From assembly GCA_022829145.1 (NCBI GenBank), contig CM040761.1, forward strand, positions 20,243,745-20,307,744: a stretch of DNA of 64,000 bases. Reading direction: 5' to 3'. Positions within the stretch are counted from its first letter, which is position 1. Each line of letters begins with the position of its first letter. The DNA comes from Albula goreensis. Taxonomy: Eukaryota > Chordata > Actinopteri > Albuliformes > Albulidae. The position numbers and the translations under genes are program-made. A model generated the notes under the pieces. That model saw nothing but the letters and a program-made list of their open reading frames with translations. It was not told the origin of the DNA and did not search any database. This document shows, in pieces, positions 1-37,790 of this stretch.

Positions 1-103
1 GATAGTGCGTGAAATGTAAGCGGTGTAATTTGCTCTCGATATGAGCGCCTACTAAATGCTGAGATGTGATGGTCGGCGCGGCCTGTCTCCCTGCCCCCCG
101 CAG

Positions 104-23824
<23,721 letters not shown>

Positions 23825-26233
23825 GAAGGAGACTGAGAGAGCGACACAGCAGCCATCGCTGGGAATCGGAGGGTGGATGAGGAGGAGGGGGGAGAACGAG
23901 AGTTTCCACAGAATGAGAGAGGGAACCATAACTCTCTCTCTCTGGCCATCTTTCCTGTTGAGTGCTAACAGGAGTCCAACTCATATGAGGTCACCCTCTC
24001 TTACCCTGAACTAGCCATTAATCTAGCCATTAAAAGGCAGGTAACTCTGCCCCTTCCCCCCTCCCCCTTCAACCTGTGACATCACAAGGTCGCTGTCCAT
24101 TGACTTGGGCATCTGAAAACCGACCTGCCAGTCTGCAGAGGAGCCGAGCCGGGCAGGGCGCGTGACATCCGTACGAGCGCAACGCAGGAACAAAGGAGTT
24201 TACGACACTGCGGTCAAAGTCACCTGTCCACTGGCCATCGCCTTCTCTGGACACGAGAGGCAAACTGGAGAACTCAGCAATGTATTCATAAGACCTCTCT
24301 TTTAAGTATATCACAGTTAATCCATTTCAGACAGATGCAGCTGGAGGAGATCGGAATGTTTGCTGGGATTGGAATGTTTGACCTTGAAGAGGACAAGGTC
24401 GCGTGGACCGGTATCAAGTGTTCAGCAAATTAGAGGGCACCAAGAAAACCCGAACAGGCAAAAGCTTTTTGGTGACCCCGTAACCTTCAGAGTGTGACAT
24501 ATCATGTTTTTAACCCAAAGAAGTTCCTCGTCTGCTTGTTGTAGTGGTCATCTCTGCGGTTTTACAAATGCTTTTTTCTCCTTAGGTGCCCACAGGTAGA
24601 TAGATTAATACCCACCCCAACATGGCAGTTCTTTATTAGCCATGGCTTGTGCTAGCATTAATGCATTTTGGAAGGTCTGGCACGGTTCACCATCGGTCGC
24701 ACAACTTCACCATTGCCTGTGCATCTCAAATTAGACAAGGTTAGCATTTTAGCATTGATTCTACTGTGAGCAACACTGTTTATACTTAACTGTTTGGAAA
24801 AGTGCCCGGATCCAGGGTGAATCACAGTACTATATTTTTAGTATTTCTGTATGAGCACACAAGTCTATGGTAGCTCTCTATTGTATATGCTATGGTTCTA
24901 TTTACTCGTAACAGAGATATACTTTCTAAGCTTCTGAACTTGTCTAACACTGGATTGTTTGAATAAGGAACACAGGATTTTGGGAATTTTGGGGCGGAGG
25001 GGGTTTTTTTCTATACCTGGATTTGAAGAGATTCATTCTGTTTTAGGGAACAAGAGGTGGAGTCGTGCCACTACATTGTTCACTCTTTCTCTCTCTCTGA
25101 TGCACAGACAAACCTCTTCAAAACAAACCAATTGTGTACCACTCCACAGATAAATAATCTTAGCTTGAATCTTAGCAAGCAAGGATATGCCATTAAAAAC
25201 TGCCAGTCATGCCCCCCCCTCCCAATACCCCTTTATTCCTCTCTTGTATTCAGTGGGGTATTTACATCATGACAATCACTGAATGGGGGTTGGTCTGTAA
25301 TGCGTCCACGCACTCATCCAAAAATTGGGAGCAGCAGCTATGCTGTGAATTTGGGAGGAGGACGGTTGGGAGACATCAGGGGAGGAGGGGGTGGGGGTTA
25401 GATTTCTGGTCAAATTTTGTCATGAGACCCAAGCTTGAGCCATCCAGCCATTCGTGCCTTCTCCTTTTACATCACACATTCATATATACACATTCATCTT
25501 CACTTCAGGGGTCTTTATGCTGACTGAGGTCACTAATCAAGTGTCTACAGTCCTGATTGTTTTTGTTTTTACACAGGATTTTATTTGTCCAAGGACATCG
25601 GCAATAGATTTTGACTGAACCGTCTGTGGGGGGTCAAAATGAATGTGTTAGGTTGCGTTAATATACACATGAGGCAGGAGTCCACTACATTGGTTCAGCC
25701 AGGCAGAATTCAGAATAACAGCCAAGCAGACTTGGGGATGGCTGCCCCCAGATCAAAAGCTCTTTTGCCTCTGCAGCTTTGAAAATGTCATGTTACCATA
25801 CGTCCAGCAGAGGGCAGTCTCTACATCTCTGCCACAGCCATGCACAGAGTACATGAGCAGCGCGCTGCGTGAAAGCGACCTCATCTGCTCAGCGTACACT
25901 CAACGGTGCAACACCACAAGCTTCTCGGGGGCATCGAGAACACGTAGCATTGTCTGTCTGTGTGGACAGGTACGGTGGGCAAAGGCATATTCTAATTTAA
26001 AATTACAATAGGTCCAGTTTTTAGTTTCTGTTTTGCGCTGGGAATAATGAGGTGTGGTCTCCCAGCGTGAGGTAGATGGGGAGGGAGGGGTTGGGGAGGG
26101 GGGGTTATAATGCATGACACAGCTTACTGCATGAGGAATGTGCCTGCTTGTAATATCTGGGTTGGGGGGGGCAAAGGTTAAAGATGTATTTTATTATTGG
26201 TTATAAAGATGAAAACAAAAAAATACTAATAAA
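23825..26233 (+). other. kcnh8-like: Probable kcnh 3' UTR and downstream sequence
   Basis: After the TGA at 23822-23824 there is 2.4 kb without splice-supported coding sequence, ending near a candidate poly(A) signal AATAAA at 26228-26233. A CTCF-like word (CCAGCAGAGGGCAGT) lies within it at 25803-25817. The true transcript end is not determinable here; armc8 converges from the other side. Confidence 0.4.
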
Positions 26234-26650
26234 AGGTGTTGTTTTATAGGAACTTTTGGCCTCTGTGCTGCTTTGGACATGATGGCGACTGCGAGTGTTT
26301 TTTTCTTGAGAACATAAAATTTCTCAGCATGGAGTATTAAGTCACACACATTTTCAGTGCCCCCCTCCCCATAAACCACCATAGCCCAGGGATGTCAACC
26401 TCCAACTGAATAAGTACAACAGACAGGACTTCATTGCTTTCATGTTTTTTTTAATAAGGAAATATTTCATCAGAGTATGTAAATTTGCAGAAAGGATGGA
26501 GAGCAACTGTACTGCCAGAGTCCACTTAGTAAGGTCACAGGGCTTGCTCAGAATGTGCTGTGGAATCTAAAGGGAAATGCTGTGTGTTAGCCATACGCTG
26601 AGTGCTCTCTTACTAAACGGACTCTGATGAATAAGGTTGCTCTGCTTTTT

Positions 26651-28222
26651 TTTATTTATTTTTTATTTAAATGAGTGTTGGCTACTTTGAGCTCCATAAT
26701 CCTCTCTGCTCGCGTAGGCCGAGTGTGATCTGGGTTGTGTGGTGTGAGCGGCACTGTCCGTTTGTTTGAGACTGGCTGGGAAAATGTCTCTGTAGGCAGT
26801 GACGATACTCAGCCTGCGATTCCTCTCAGTGCTGTGAGCTGGGGAGGGGGGCGAGGGGGCTTCAGACAATTGGGCTCTTCTTCCGCACAGGGACCAAGTC
26901 GCTTGGACGCAGCAACACGTGGCGTCATGTTTTTGTATATTAATATACATATTTTTACATTTTTTTTTCCGAAATGGAAAACCTCATCTTCAAGTGCTGC
27001 GGACCGAAACACACGTAGCTCCACTTTTTAAATGTGCGCTCACTCCCAAATACCACCAGCCCCCTCCGCCTCCACCTCCCACTCCCACCGGCAGAGAAAG
27101 AGACTCACACCACCACCTGGCTCCATTGTTCAGGCCTGCATTCATTTCAGCTGAAACATTCATTCTATTAGAGCTTCAAAAAAATAATCAAAAGCCAAGG
27201 GGTGGGCCAATTTTGGGAATTTAAAATGATAGCTAAACAAACAAAAAAAACAAAAACCCTCTCGCCACCTTGTTTTAGATCAGTGAGCACCTGCCCCCCC
27301 ACGCACCCACACGCCCAACCCCTAAAAAAGTCCTCTAGTCTCCAGGTTCCCATCTTCCATATCTTCCTGAGGGCCCAGCTTCTTATCCTGTCCTACTACC
27401 AGTCCTCTGTGTCTCTCTGCACCTCTCGGTCTCAGAAGAGGAAAAAAAAAAAAAAACACGGCCTCAAAACCACAAAAACAAAATCTTCACACACCAAAAA
27501 AAGGAAAATCAAAAGAGGAAAAAATAAAAATCCAAAAAATATATTTATATATTTATATATATTTCCGAGGTATGTTTCCACAAAAAAAACAAAAAAACAA
27601 AAACAAAATCACAAACAACAAAAAAAAAAATGAGGGAGGGGGCGGAAATCACAATGTGAGCAGTCTTTTTTGAGCTTCTCCCTTCCCCCTCAACCCCTCT
27701 TAAAATAATAATAGTTATAATAATATTAATAATAATAACAACCGACAATAATAAAATAAGGAGGTGACACTCCCAACACCCTACTCCCATTCTGTCCAGA
27801 CCTGTCAGATTCTGTCTCTCTCTTCTCCTTGAAAAGAGTCCGAACGCATCCAGCCTCTAGGGGGCACCACACACTCCAATTAGTCATTTCTTCATATCAC
27901 GTCCACAAAAAAAGCTAAAATCCTCAAGCTACAATCTCTCTTGCAAAGAAATAGGAAAATCCAAACCGTCATTGACACGCCCTTCCCCCCCCCCTTCCCC
28001 ACATTGGGTCTCCAGGCATCAGGGTGGAGCGGAGTGAAGAGGAGCAGGGAGGGTGTGGGTCAGGGCCAGGGGGTGGTATTTGAGCCAGGGCTCAAAGGTG
28101 TCTTGTGCAACAAAACAAAAAAGGAAATAAAACTGGAAAAAAAAAACAAAACAAAAACAAAAAAATATGGAAGTTGACCTCCCAGCGATTGTTTGTTAGG
28201 TGATTTTCTCTCCGTCCCACCG
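26651..28222 (-). other. armc8: Probable armc8 3' UTR, A/T-rich low complexity
   Basis: On the minus strand, the 1.6 kb after the armc8 stop runs to a cluster of overlapping AATAAA signals (plus-strand TTTATT at 26651-26668). Most of 27230-27640 is T-rich in the sense direction, so it is A-rich as printed. The spacing to the kcnh signal at 26228 is about 0.4 kb. A further TTTATT at 26190-26195 would make the two transcripts overlap. Confidence 0.45.
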
Positions 28223-30428
28223 TCACGCCAGGTACTGTTGCATTGCTGTCTTTGCCCTGGAAGGGAGAATGAGAAGCACTTTCACCTCACAACTCTGAGC
28301 CTCTCAACTGCATTCACAGACAACTCCTATAATTGAATAAATGACTAATGCTTAAAATGTGGTGTACAGTGTTTCCACAGCAGAAAGCTGCCCTGTTCTT
28401 CCTCTGGCTCCTCAAAGACTGACATTTCTATCTTCGGCATGTTTAAATGCGATCATCACTCCCGCCAGGTGACTGAAAATGGGGGCTGACCTGTCGCAGA
28501 GGTTGGGGTCTGAGGCCTGGGTGAGCTTGTGCAGGATATCCACGAAGCCCATCTCCCTCAGCTTGTCCTGACGCTCCTGGGAACCTGGGCAAGAAAGCAA
28601 GAGAGTAGACCAGTAAAAATGGGGACAATCTGGTGTAGCACCCTCTGCTGGGCGGAAAATGCAACTGCAACCAAATATAAAAATCACTGCAAGTGCAGGG
28701 TCTTAAATGGATCTTAAATCCACGTGTGATAAATTCTGCCATTAGGTTAAGACCCAGATCCTCTGTTGTTTTTGAGGATTACCAAATGCAGTTCAACTTC
28801 CACTTTTACTGTCCACACCTCCACACCTCCACCCCCATCCCCACCTCCCCCCATCCCCGCTCTCGCCCGTCTTGTGACCACCTGTCATGGCGTCCCCCTC
28901 ACCATCCTCCTCGTTCCAGATGAGGTTGGAGACGCAAAAAGTGGCGGCCAGCTGCAGCTTTACATTTGAATGTCCCTGAGAGGGAGAGAGAGAGAGCGAG
29001 TGAGAGCAAGTATTCATTAAAGCAAGAATTCCCTCAGACGGACTCGCAAACGCAACAGGACATGGGGAAACGAACTGAAATGAAGGACTGGGCATAACGA
29101 GAGGAGAGAGAGTACCATGTAGTATTTGATTTTCTGCAGCATGTCGTCATTGGTCATGATGAGCTCTTTCGCCGTGTTTCCATCGGCGATGTTGGCGAGG
29201 ATGCACAGCGTCTGAAATGCAGACCGTTGACATCACATCACATTACAGTCATTTTGCTGATGCTTTTATTCAGAGCAATTTACAGTTGATTAGGCAAACC
29301 AATACCCCGGGAAGCAATGTGAGGTTAAGGGCCTTGCTCAAGAGTCCAACAGCACTGATGTTCTTGCTGTGGCTTGACTGGGGCTTGAGCCACCAGCATC
29401 AGGGGTCCTCGTCATGTTCCTTAGCCAGTAGACTACAGGCTGCCCCATTACACATTACAGTGCTACATCCACAGGCCTTGCTTCACAAAGACCCCTGGGG
29501 TGCTGCTCTATGAGAAAGTCTACGCCAGCACACACATTTCAGGTTCTCCACAAAAAATGTCAGAGTACTGCATAGCCACATCAACTGACGAGGCTGCAAA
29601 CGTGAAGAGAAATCATGCGATGGCAGGATATAGAACTTAGTAAACCTGGACGGGACTTTCCATAGAAACTCATTTTTTTGTACTTTACTGGCCAAGAACA
29701 GTCACTGAAAGCAATTAAGAGTTCAGGCTGGCAAAGGGAGATTCCACATAACCAATTAACAATGCTTGAGAATTCCAAGGACAGGAAACAGGAAACACCT
29801 CACTTTCCTTGCCTGAAGCAGTTGCTTGTTGTGTGCTCTGTTTTATGTCAGGCCTAATAAGCACCGATTCCATTTTGAGTATTTTATGAATAGAAGACCT
29901 TTTCAGATCATGAGACAACTCTGCCAAACTATTACCTATGACCTAGTTATTATAATATGAATTCTGTCTTTGAAAAATATTATACGTCATCTTTTCAATA
30001 TGTTTGTGGGAAGAGCACAGTGTATGTGGTGTTTCGGGAGCCCCACCTGCTCCTTGACCTCGATGCTATGCTCCCCCTCCAGGATAAGGGTGACAGCCTG
30101 CATGATCTGCTTCCCATGGGAGCTCATGATCTGGTCAATGTGCTGGGAGACGAGCAGAGCAGGACAGACATCATACAACATGTGTGTGCACGTATGTGGA
30201 TGTCAGCATGTATGCAAGTGTGTAGTTGTGTGTGTGCGTGCATATGTAGGTGTATGTGCAGTATTTAGGGCTGTGGGTGTATTCACATGTCGCTCGTGTA
30301 GGTACAAAAGAGTGTGAATATACCAGTGAATGAGTACACGTGAGTGTGTGAGACTGACCAGGCATGTGTGTGGGACTGACTGTGCATGTGTGTGTGTGTG
30401 AGACACTGACCGGGCGTGTGTGTGTGTC

Positions 30429-30461
<33 letters not shown>

Positions 30462-30573
30462 CACTGACCGGGCATGTGTGTGGGACTGACCGTGCGTGTG
30501 TGTGTGTAAGACACTGACCGGGCGCGCGCGTGTGTGCGTGTGTGTGTGTGTGTGAGACACTGACCAGGCATAT

Positions 30574-30630
<57 letters not shown>

Positions 30631-30733
30631 TGACCGGGCATGTGTGTGTGTGTGTGAGAGTGAGAGAGAGACACTGACTGGTTGCATGTGAGAGAGACAG
30701 AGTGTGTGTGTGTGTGTGCGAGACACTGACCGG

Positions 30734-30764
<31 letters not shown>

Positions 30765-33700
30765 TGAGACTGACCGGACGGGTGGACAGCAGGTTTCTCA
30801 GCAGCCCCAGGGTCTTCATAAGCACGTTAGGGTCGGGGTCAGACAGCAGGCGGAAGAGCTGCTCTGTGCCCAGCGCTCGCACGATCTCCACCTTCACCTT
30901 CTGATCAGCCTGGAACGCCATGTTCTACAGGACCACAGGGAGGCCAGCAACACCTGATAACGCTGCCTATTACCCCCGCCTCACCTGCCCTGTTCCCTAA
31001 ACCCACACCCCCTTCCCCCCCTTATCAACTCTGTCACCTCACTGGAATTACACCTTTCACTCAAGGAAATCATTTTTACCGTAGATTAATTATAAAATTA
31101 ACATTATTCAATTTCTGAATGTCTCTGGGGCCGGCTTTATTACTGAACATTCTCTCCTACTACGAGCTGTAGGGATGCAAAATTAACTGTGCAAATGTAG
31201 CAACTTCAATATACTTACTGGTGTTTCCCTAGCAACACAAATGTACCTGCATGCTCTTCTGTGGAACTATCTGCCCCATAGAGAACCCAAACTATGCACA
31301 TGGCAACAGCTTATTATGGGATGGAGGCAGTTAGAGGATTAGGTGGGTGCAGTATGTTCTGGTCTGTGCGTTGTGCTGTTCTTACCATGAGAGCCCAGAT
31401 GCCGTTTACTCTCAGCGCTGGACTGTCACTCTGAGTGAGGCTGCAGAGCAGCTCAATCACACCTGACTCCAGGATGGGCTGGGGGAGGAGACACACACAC
31501 ACACACACACACACACACATTTTTATTATGTGCACTGCATGATAACATTTTTCTTTTAGCATTGGTGTTCTTAAGAGGAATTCTCATTACCCATAATGCA
31601 CCACTCACCTCTTTGCTGGGGGAAAACTCCAGTAGCAGGTTGCATAGTGTGGAAGAGGCCATGATCAGCACCTCATCAGGGGCGTTCTGTAACAGCTGAG
31701 AAGAGAAGGTGTGTGTGAGCGTGTGTGCGTGCGCGTGTGTGAGCGTGCGCGTGTGAGGTCTCCTGAGTGAGCAAATTGTCTTTGCCGCAGGACTGTGTTG
31801 GCTTCTCAATGAAGTGAAACTAAGCTCGCTCCAACAGCCAAAGAAATCGTCTCTTTTTTTTGTAAACACAAGTGCTCATCCATGAAAAACTCTGGATAGT
31901 AAGCGCTGAACTGCACTCCAAGTGACATATAAATCAGCACAATGAAATTACACTTTTCCCCTTCAACAGTGCAATGGTGTACACCATGCTGGAGGGGGAG
32001 TACACGCTGAGTTATTGCTGTCCATGGGTGTGTGGAAAAAAGGATATTTTACCATGAAACGAAGACTTTGCTCATTATTTTACTGACAGTGGTGTTTTTA
32101 TAAATGGGTTATAGCTCTCCTCTAGGCGGGGAAGTTTTCACACATGGGCACATCTGTGAAGCACACACCTTCATCAACGGCTTCCAAACGGCGTGGTCAT
32201 GGAAACTCGTCCTCAGCTGCTGCACCGAGCGAGAGAGACTGTGTAGACACCTTGAGTGGGGGAGCAAGTAAGAGAGGGAAGGAGAGAAAGAGATGAAAAC
32301 AGATGAGGTGAGGAGCAACAGACAGATCGACAGAAGTGTGGAGGTGGGAGTAAAATTAGACCTCCAAAGGCAGCTGTCTGCTGCTCCGACTTATATAACA
32401 TGTTTGCTCCCTTCAAAAATCACTACAAATAAGGCCTGCAGAACATCAAAATGCTTAAAAAAAAAAAAAAAAACACTTTATGTTTCCTCCTTTTTAGCTG
32501 TGACTTTTTTCGGCAGGAAAACCAACCCAAGCTGTAAGATCAACCTCAATTGAATTTCACACAAATTTCAAGAAAAAACTGAACAAACCATGCCAGCATT
32601 AGCCAAGCCCCGTTCAGCCACACTTTTGAAAACTGTGATAAAGATGGAGAAGGCTGCATACCTGACGGCCGCTAACCGCACCTTGATACTGGATTCTGAT
32701 AGGCCGCTGACGATTCTGTCCATCATGTTCTCGGTCTCTGTGATCTGGAAGGGTGGCGGGGGCAGGGGGTGAGAGTCACTGCATCACCTTCACCTATACT
32801 CTTCACACACCTGCCCAGGTGACTGTCAAACGCATCTCATGCATGCATCTGCAGCTCTTCCGTAAATTACCTGGGATCTAACCTGGCGTGACATTCTGGA
32901 TTAATCGGGAGATACTAGACGTTCTGACCCAAAATGTCTCAACCACAAGGGTGACAGACGCAGGAGATATGGTATGTGAAGGAACGTGAGAAATGGAAAG
33001 TGACGGGAAAAGGCCTGCCCACCTTCTTTCGGATATCCTCGTCGTTGGCACCCAATGAGGCGTACAGCTTGAAAGCGGCCTGTCTCAGTTCGTGAGCGTG
33101 CTTCAGGTCGTGATCCAGCTGGAAGGAGAGGAGGAGGCCTCAGAAAGGGAGAGAGCAACCTTCACAGCATTACACGGCCAGAGCTGAAGAGATGGAGTCA
33201 CAGAGACAAAGACGAGCAAGGACAGCCATATGCTCTTAATTCATGCCAACTTCAGCTCTTAATTATACCACTAGCCCTGCCATTTATGTGAGCTCACATT
33301 TCAGCTAAATTCCCTGAAAAGCCCATGAGAAAGTGAAATCCTGAATATGCTGGAGTTTCCCCACTCTTGGACTAAGACCTTCAGATTAAGTACAAAGTGC
33401 CATCTCAGGTCTTAAAAAAACAGCCCCGGTAACCATGAGCTACAGCATCAGTATATCAGAGGCAGGGCTGAGGCAAAATCAATATCATGAAAACAGCTTT
33501 CCACCTAGCTGCTGCATAATGATTAGATGAATCTGTGTAAATATGTTAAACAAAAAAAAATTCACTTTTTGCCATTTGGGTCTGTCAGCTCTGATACACA
33601 TTGAGGACTCTGGTAGAGGTACATGAGGTTCAGTTCTTAAGCACATTGAGGCTCATCTTTCCCCTGAGGGTGTGTGTGTGTGTGTGTGTGTGCGCATGTG

Positions 33701-36700
33701 TGTGAGAGACAGTACCCTCTTGATGTCGGTGATGGCGCTGACAGAGCTGGGGTATTTGAAGTAGTCGGCCAGCATGGCCACCAGGTGGTCGGTGACACTG
33801 GCAATGCGCTGCAGCTCCACATCCGGCTCCATCAGGTAGGCCAGAGTCTCTGCTCCCTCTACCCGCTCCTCCAGCAAACGCTCCTTACTGCACATCCGCA
33901 CCAAGCAGGGCAGGGTCTGCGCAGAGACACACACACACACACATTACAGACACACATACGCATTACAAACACACACACGCTTTACAAACACATGCGCGCA
34001 CACACACACCCAGCTTTAAACTACATAGCTGCAGGGTAGGATCTGCACAGAGACTCATACATTACACATTCACACAGATACATTCACACCTTACACCCTC
34101 CCTCACAGCACAGCTGGGGCTGCAGACTCCAGTGCAAAGCCTGGCAGCAGAGAGAGGAATCTCACCTTTAACACAATGCAGTTATCGTCTGTCCTGATGG
34201 CTCCTGCTCGACACATGTACGTCAGGCTGCGGAGACAGGGAAGGAAAAAGAACGGTCACTGTGAGGAAACACGCCAACACACAGCATGGTCTGCGTGCAC
34301 ACACACGCACACAGGCACACACACTCACCATTTGGCGGCTGTGAGCTGCATTTCAATGGGTCGATCCCTTTGCATCATTCTGACAAAAACCTGAGAGAGC
34401 TGCTCCCCATCCACCAGAACTGTGAGAGATAGAAAGAGAGAGTGAGAGAGCAAGAATGGTACAAGTGTTTTAATTAAGGCTTGACAAAAAAGGATCATTG
34501 TCAACAGTGGTGCGGAATAAAGCAAAGACCAAATTTTCAGAGCACTTATGTGATCAAAAGAGGGAGAGCAAGATATTGACAGAGGAATATGTGTGTCTGA
34601 ATGTGATGTTTAGAGAGAAAGAGAGGGGTAGGCAGAGAAACTCACCATTCACCAACGTCATGGAGACCTGAGTGTTCTCGTAGGCTAGGACCGAGAAGCA
34701 CTTTAGAGCCTGCATCCGTACCTATGAGGACAGAGAGAGGGTCACAAAGAGGCAGCAGCCCACAGCAAGCACGTGGGAACGTACCTGACCGCGCCGTAAC
34801 AAGACGGGGCGTGGTGCCACAGGGGCAGAGACCAAGGGGCCTACCTTGTAGGATGGCGAGATGAGGAGGGGCGCGATGTTCTGGATGGCGCCGTGGTTGT
34901 ACAGGACTGTCTGATGCTCAGGGGTCTGAAAGCGAGAGGTGAAAGTGTGTGAGACGCTGCGTCGCACACATGTGGATCACCACTACTCTGCATGTCCTCA
35001 ATACTGCGTACTACGGGAGATCAAGCCCTCTGTTTACTGCTCTCACATCTGTGGAATTTCCCAAAACAGCTTCAAGCCGCCCCATGCATTAGGGATTTTA
35101 AATCTGGAATCATTTTTACCACAAGGCCTTTCAACTGATTTTTGCCTCTTTTAAAACACCTTGAGATTTATTCTCGCAGGTGAGAAGCACTCAACATTTT
35201 TGATACGAAATAACACTAATAACAACATCAATAAGTTAATACGCATTGTTTTTACTGTAATTATTATTACAGTAACGGTCTGGTAGGAGTGAGACAGGCG
35301 CAGCCACAGCGCTGGGCTTTCTCACGCAGTCTCCAGGGATGCACAGTGAATCTGACCTTGCAGCAGTGGGAGAATATCTGCGTGATGTACTCCTGTGTTC
35401 GCTGCGACCGGCTCAGCAGGGCCATGAGGTGGGGGATCACAGTGGGGTCCTGAAACACAATTTGGGGGTATGACACATCCATGTTAATCATCATCAAACA
35501 AACAAACTCACCAGTTTCAAACACAATTCTTCCCAGAGTTTACCTGGTGGCCTAAACATAATTTCATTTAGATTTGTGCCATTCAATAAAACCGGTAAAA
35601 ACACTGCTTCAAAAATAACTGAATTAACCTTTCATACAATGCCTTCTTCAAACAACAGTGACAGCATTTTGTTGATGCTGGTACATTCCATAAGGTACAT
35701 TAGGTTATAAACTCTGAGAACATTAAACATTCATTACATTCAGCTTGCTGTAAGGAATTTACTTTTACATTTCATTTGTCTTACAATGTAAACCTGTGTG
35801 AAAATGTTGACTTTCAAAACCAATCAGAGGAAATTGTTCCAGATGATGTACACTCACAGGCAACCGTTTAAGATCTGTGTGCGTGTGTGTTTATGTGTGC
35901 ACGAATGTGAAAGACTGAAGGGCTTCTCACACTGCATATTCTTAGCCCAGGGCTAAGGGTAGCCCTGGGATAACTTAGCCCCTTTTCACACACACACTGT
36001 TAACCCGGGTTAACCTAATCCCAGGGCTATATGATTCACACTGCACTTCTACTAGCCCTGGGTTAAATGTCCGTTGGAACACACTGACTAATGTTTACAT
36101 TCTAGAATTCCATTGTTTAATTTAGCCCAGCTCCACACTGGCACCTTTTAGCCCCGGGTTTAGTTGATTTTCGGGGATAAATGTGCAAACTTGGGGATAA
36201 ACCTGCTCCCAAGCAGAGCCAGCAAGCCCTAGGCTAAAATCAGGGTTAGCCCACTTTGAAATTTGTCGGGCTTGTGCCAGTGTGAAAGTTTTCTTAGCCT
36301 GGGGCTAACAGCTCCCTTAGCCTGGGGCTCAGAAGGTTCCAAGAATGCTTTTAGCCCTGGGCTTTTTTGCTAAGTGCAGTGTAAAAAGCCTATGACTCAC
36401 AGTGTAGAGTAGCTGCACTGGTGTGACAGGACTGACGAAGACTGTCCTCAGACAGCGCAGGCAGGCCTCGATGAAGGTCAGATCTGGGCACAGCAGACCT
36501 GGAGAGACGTACAGAGGGGTGAACTCACACTTCATCACAAACCAGAGGGATCACTCTCATCCACTGCCAGCTACAAATTCCAGCATCCATTTGTCAACAG
36601 TTTTTCACAGTGGGTTGACTTCAGTTTAGTCCTTTAATTGCACATGTCTGGTCTTGTCAATAGTGAGAGGCAATCTCACACTTCCATAACAATACCTGCA

Positions 36701-37754
36701 CCCCAGCCATTTAAATTATTTCTACTTTTGCCCCCCATGCTGTCCCATCATACCTTGCAGCAGGGCCGGGATGATGTGGCAGTCCACCAGGGACTTGATG
36801 TTGTTCTCTGTGCCCATGGCCAAACTGCCAAGCACGACTGCGCATTCTGTCCGTAGCTCTGGGCTGGAAGAGGACTGCTGCAGCAGGTAGAGTAGCCTGG
36901 GGAGGAGGAAGTGTGACAGGCCGCTGGCTGAATATGCATGTAGGTCCAAGGTGCTCAATGCACATTCTAAAAAAGCTAACCATTTTTTACCATGCTAAAT
37001 CAATATTCTTGGTTGCAGTCTGAAATTCATTTTAACATCTGCAGGAAAAGCTTGAAAGTCTTGGAAAATTAATTTGAAACAGCATTCAGTGATGCATTTT
37101 AATGTCCTGCCTTTTCCCTACGATACACTGCTACAGCCTTGTAGTAAAAGGTCCTTAGGTTAGCATAGGCATCTAGGCCATAACCTTCCACTCTTAGTGT
37201 GGCAATCAGGAGCTTGCCGAGCTATGGCTAAAGGTTGGACAGCCCTTGCAGGGTCAGATCCACAAATGAATCCAGTTTATGTTTACTGGCTGAGTCCCGA
37301 AACTACAGTGAAAGCACATGGGTGGCGGGGGGGTGTGGCAGACAGACATACAGGCAGTCCAGACTGCTGTTGGGAGAGGGACGGTATTGTATGCTGAGAG
37401 TTCTAGAACAATAGGTGGCGTGCGCTGCTCCATTCCACTCAGCACTTCAGTTGTCACTGGTTGCTCTGCACTGCCTGCCCCAAAGGGCCCCTAGATCTGT
37501 GAGCAACGCAGGTTATGTGCGGTGAGGGAACGTGTATTGTGCAATAAGGCCAGCTGTGACCTGAAACCAATCTGCAAGGACAATTCACCTGGCTGGCCAG
37601 ACCTAGTGTTTTTGCTTTTTTTTTTATTACATTTTTTAAACTTCTGTCTGCAGTCATCGCTTCATCTGTTATCAAGCAATATAAAAAAAAAATCACTGCC
37701 ATTTAGAGTTGCAATTGAGGGATCACTGTAATTATCACAACCACCAGTGAGAGA

Positions 37755-37790
<36 letters not shown>

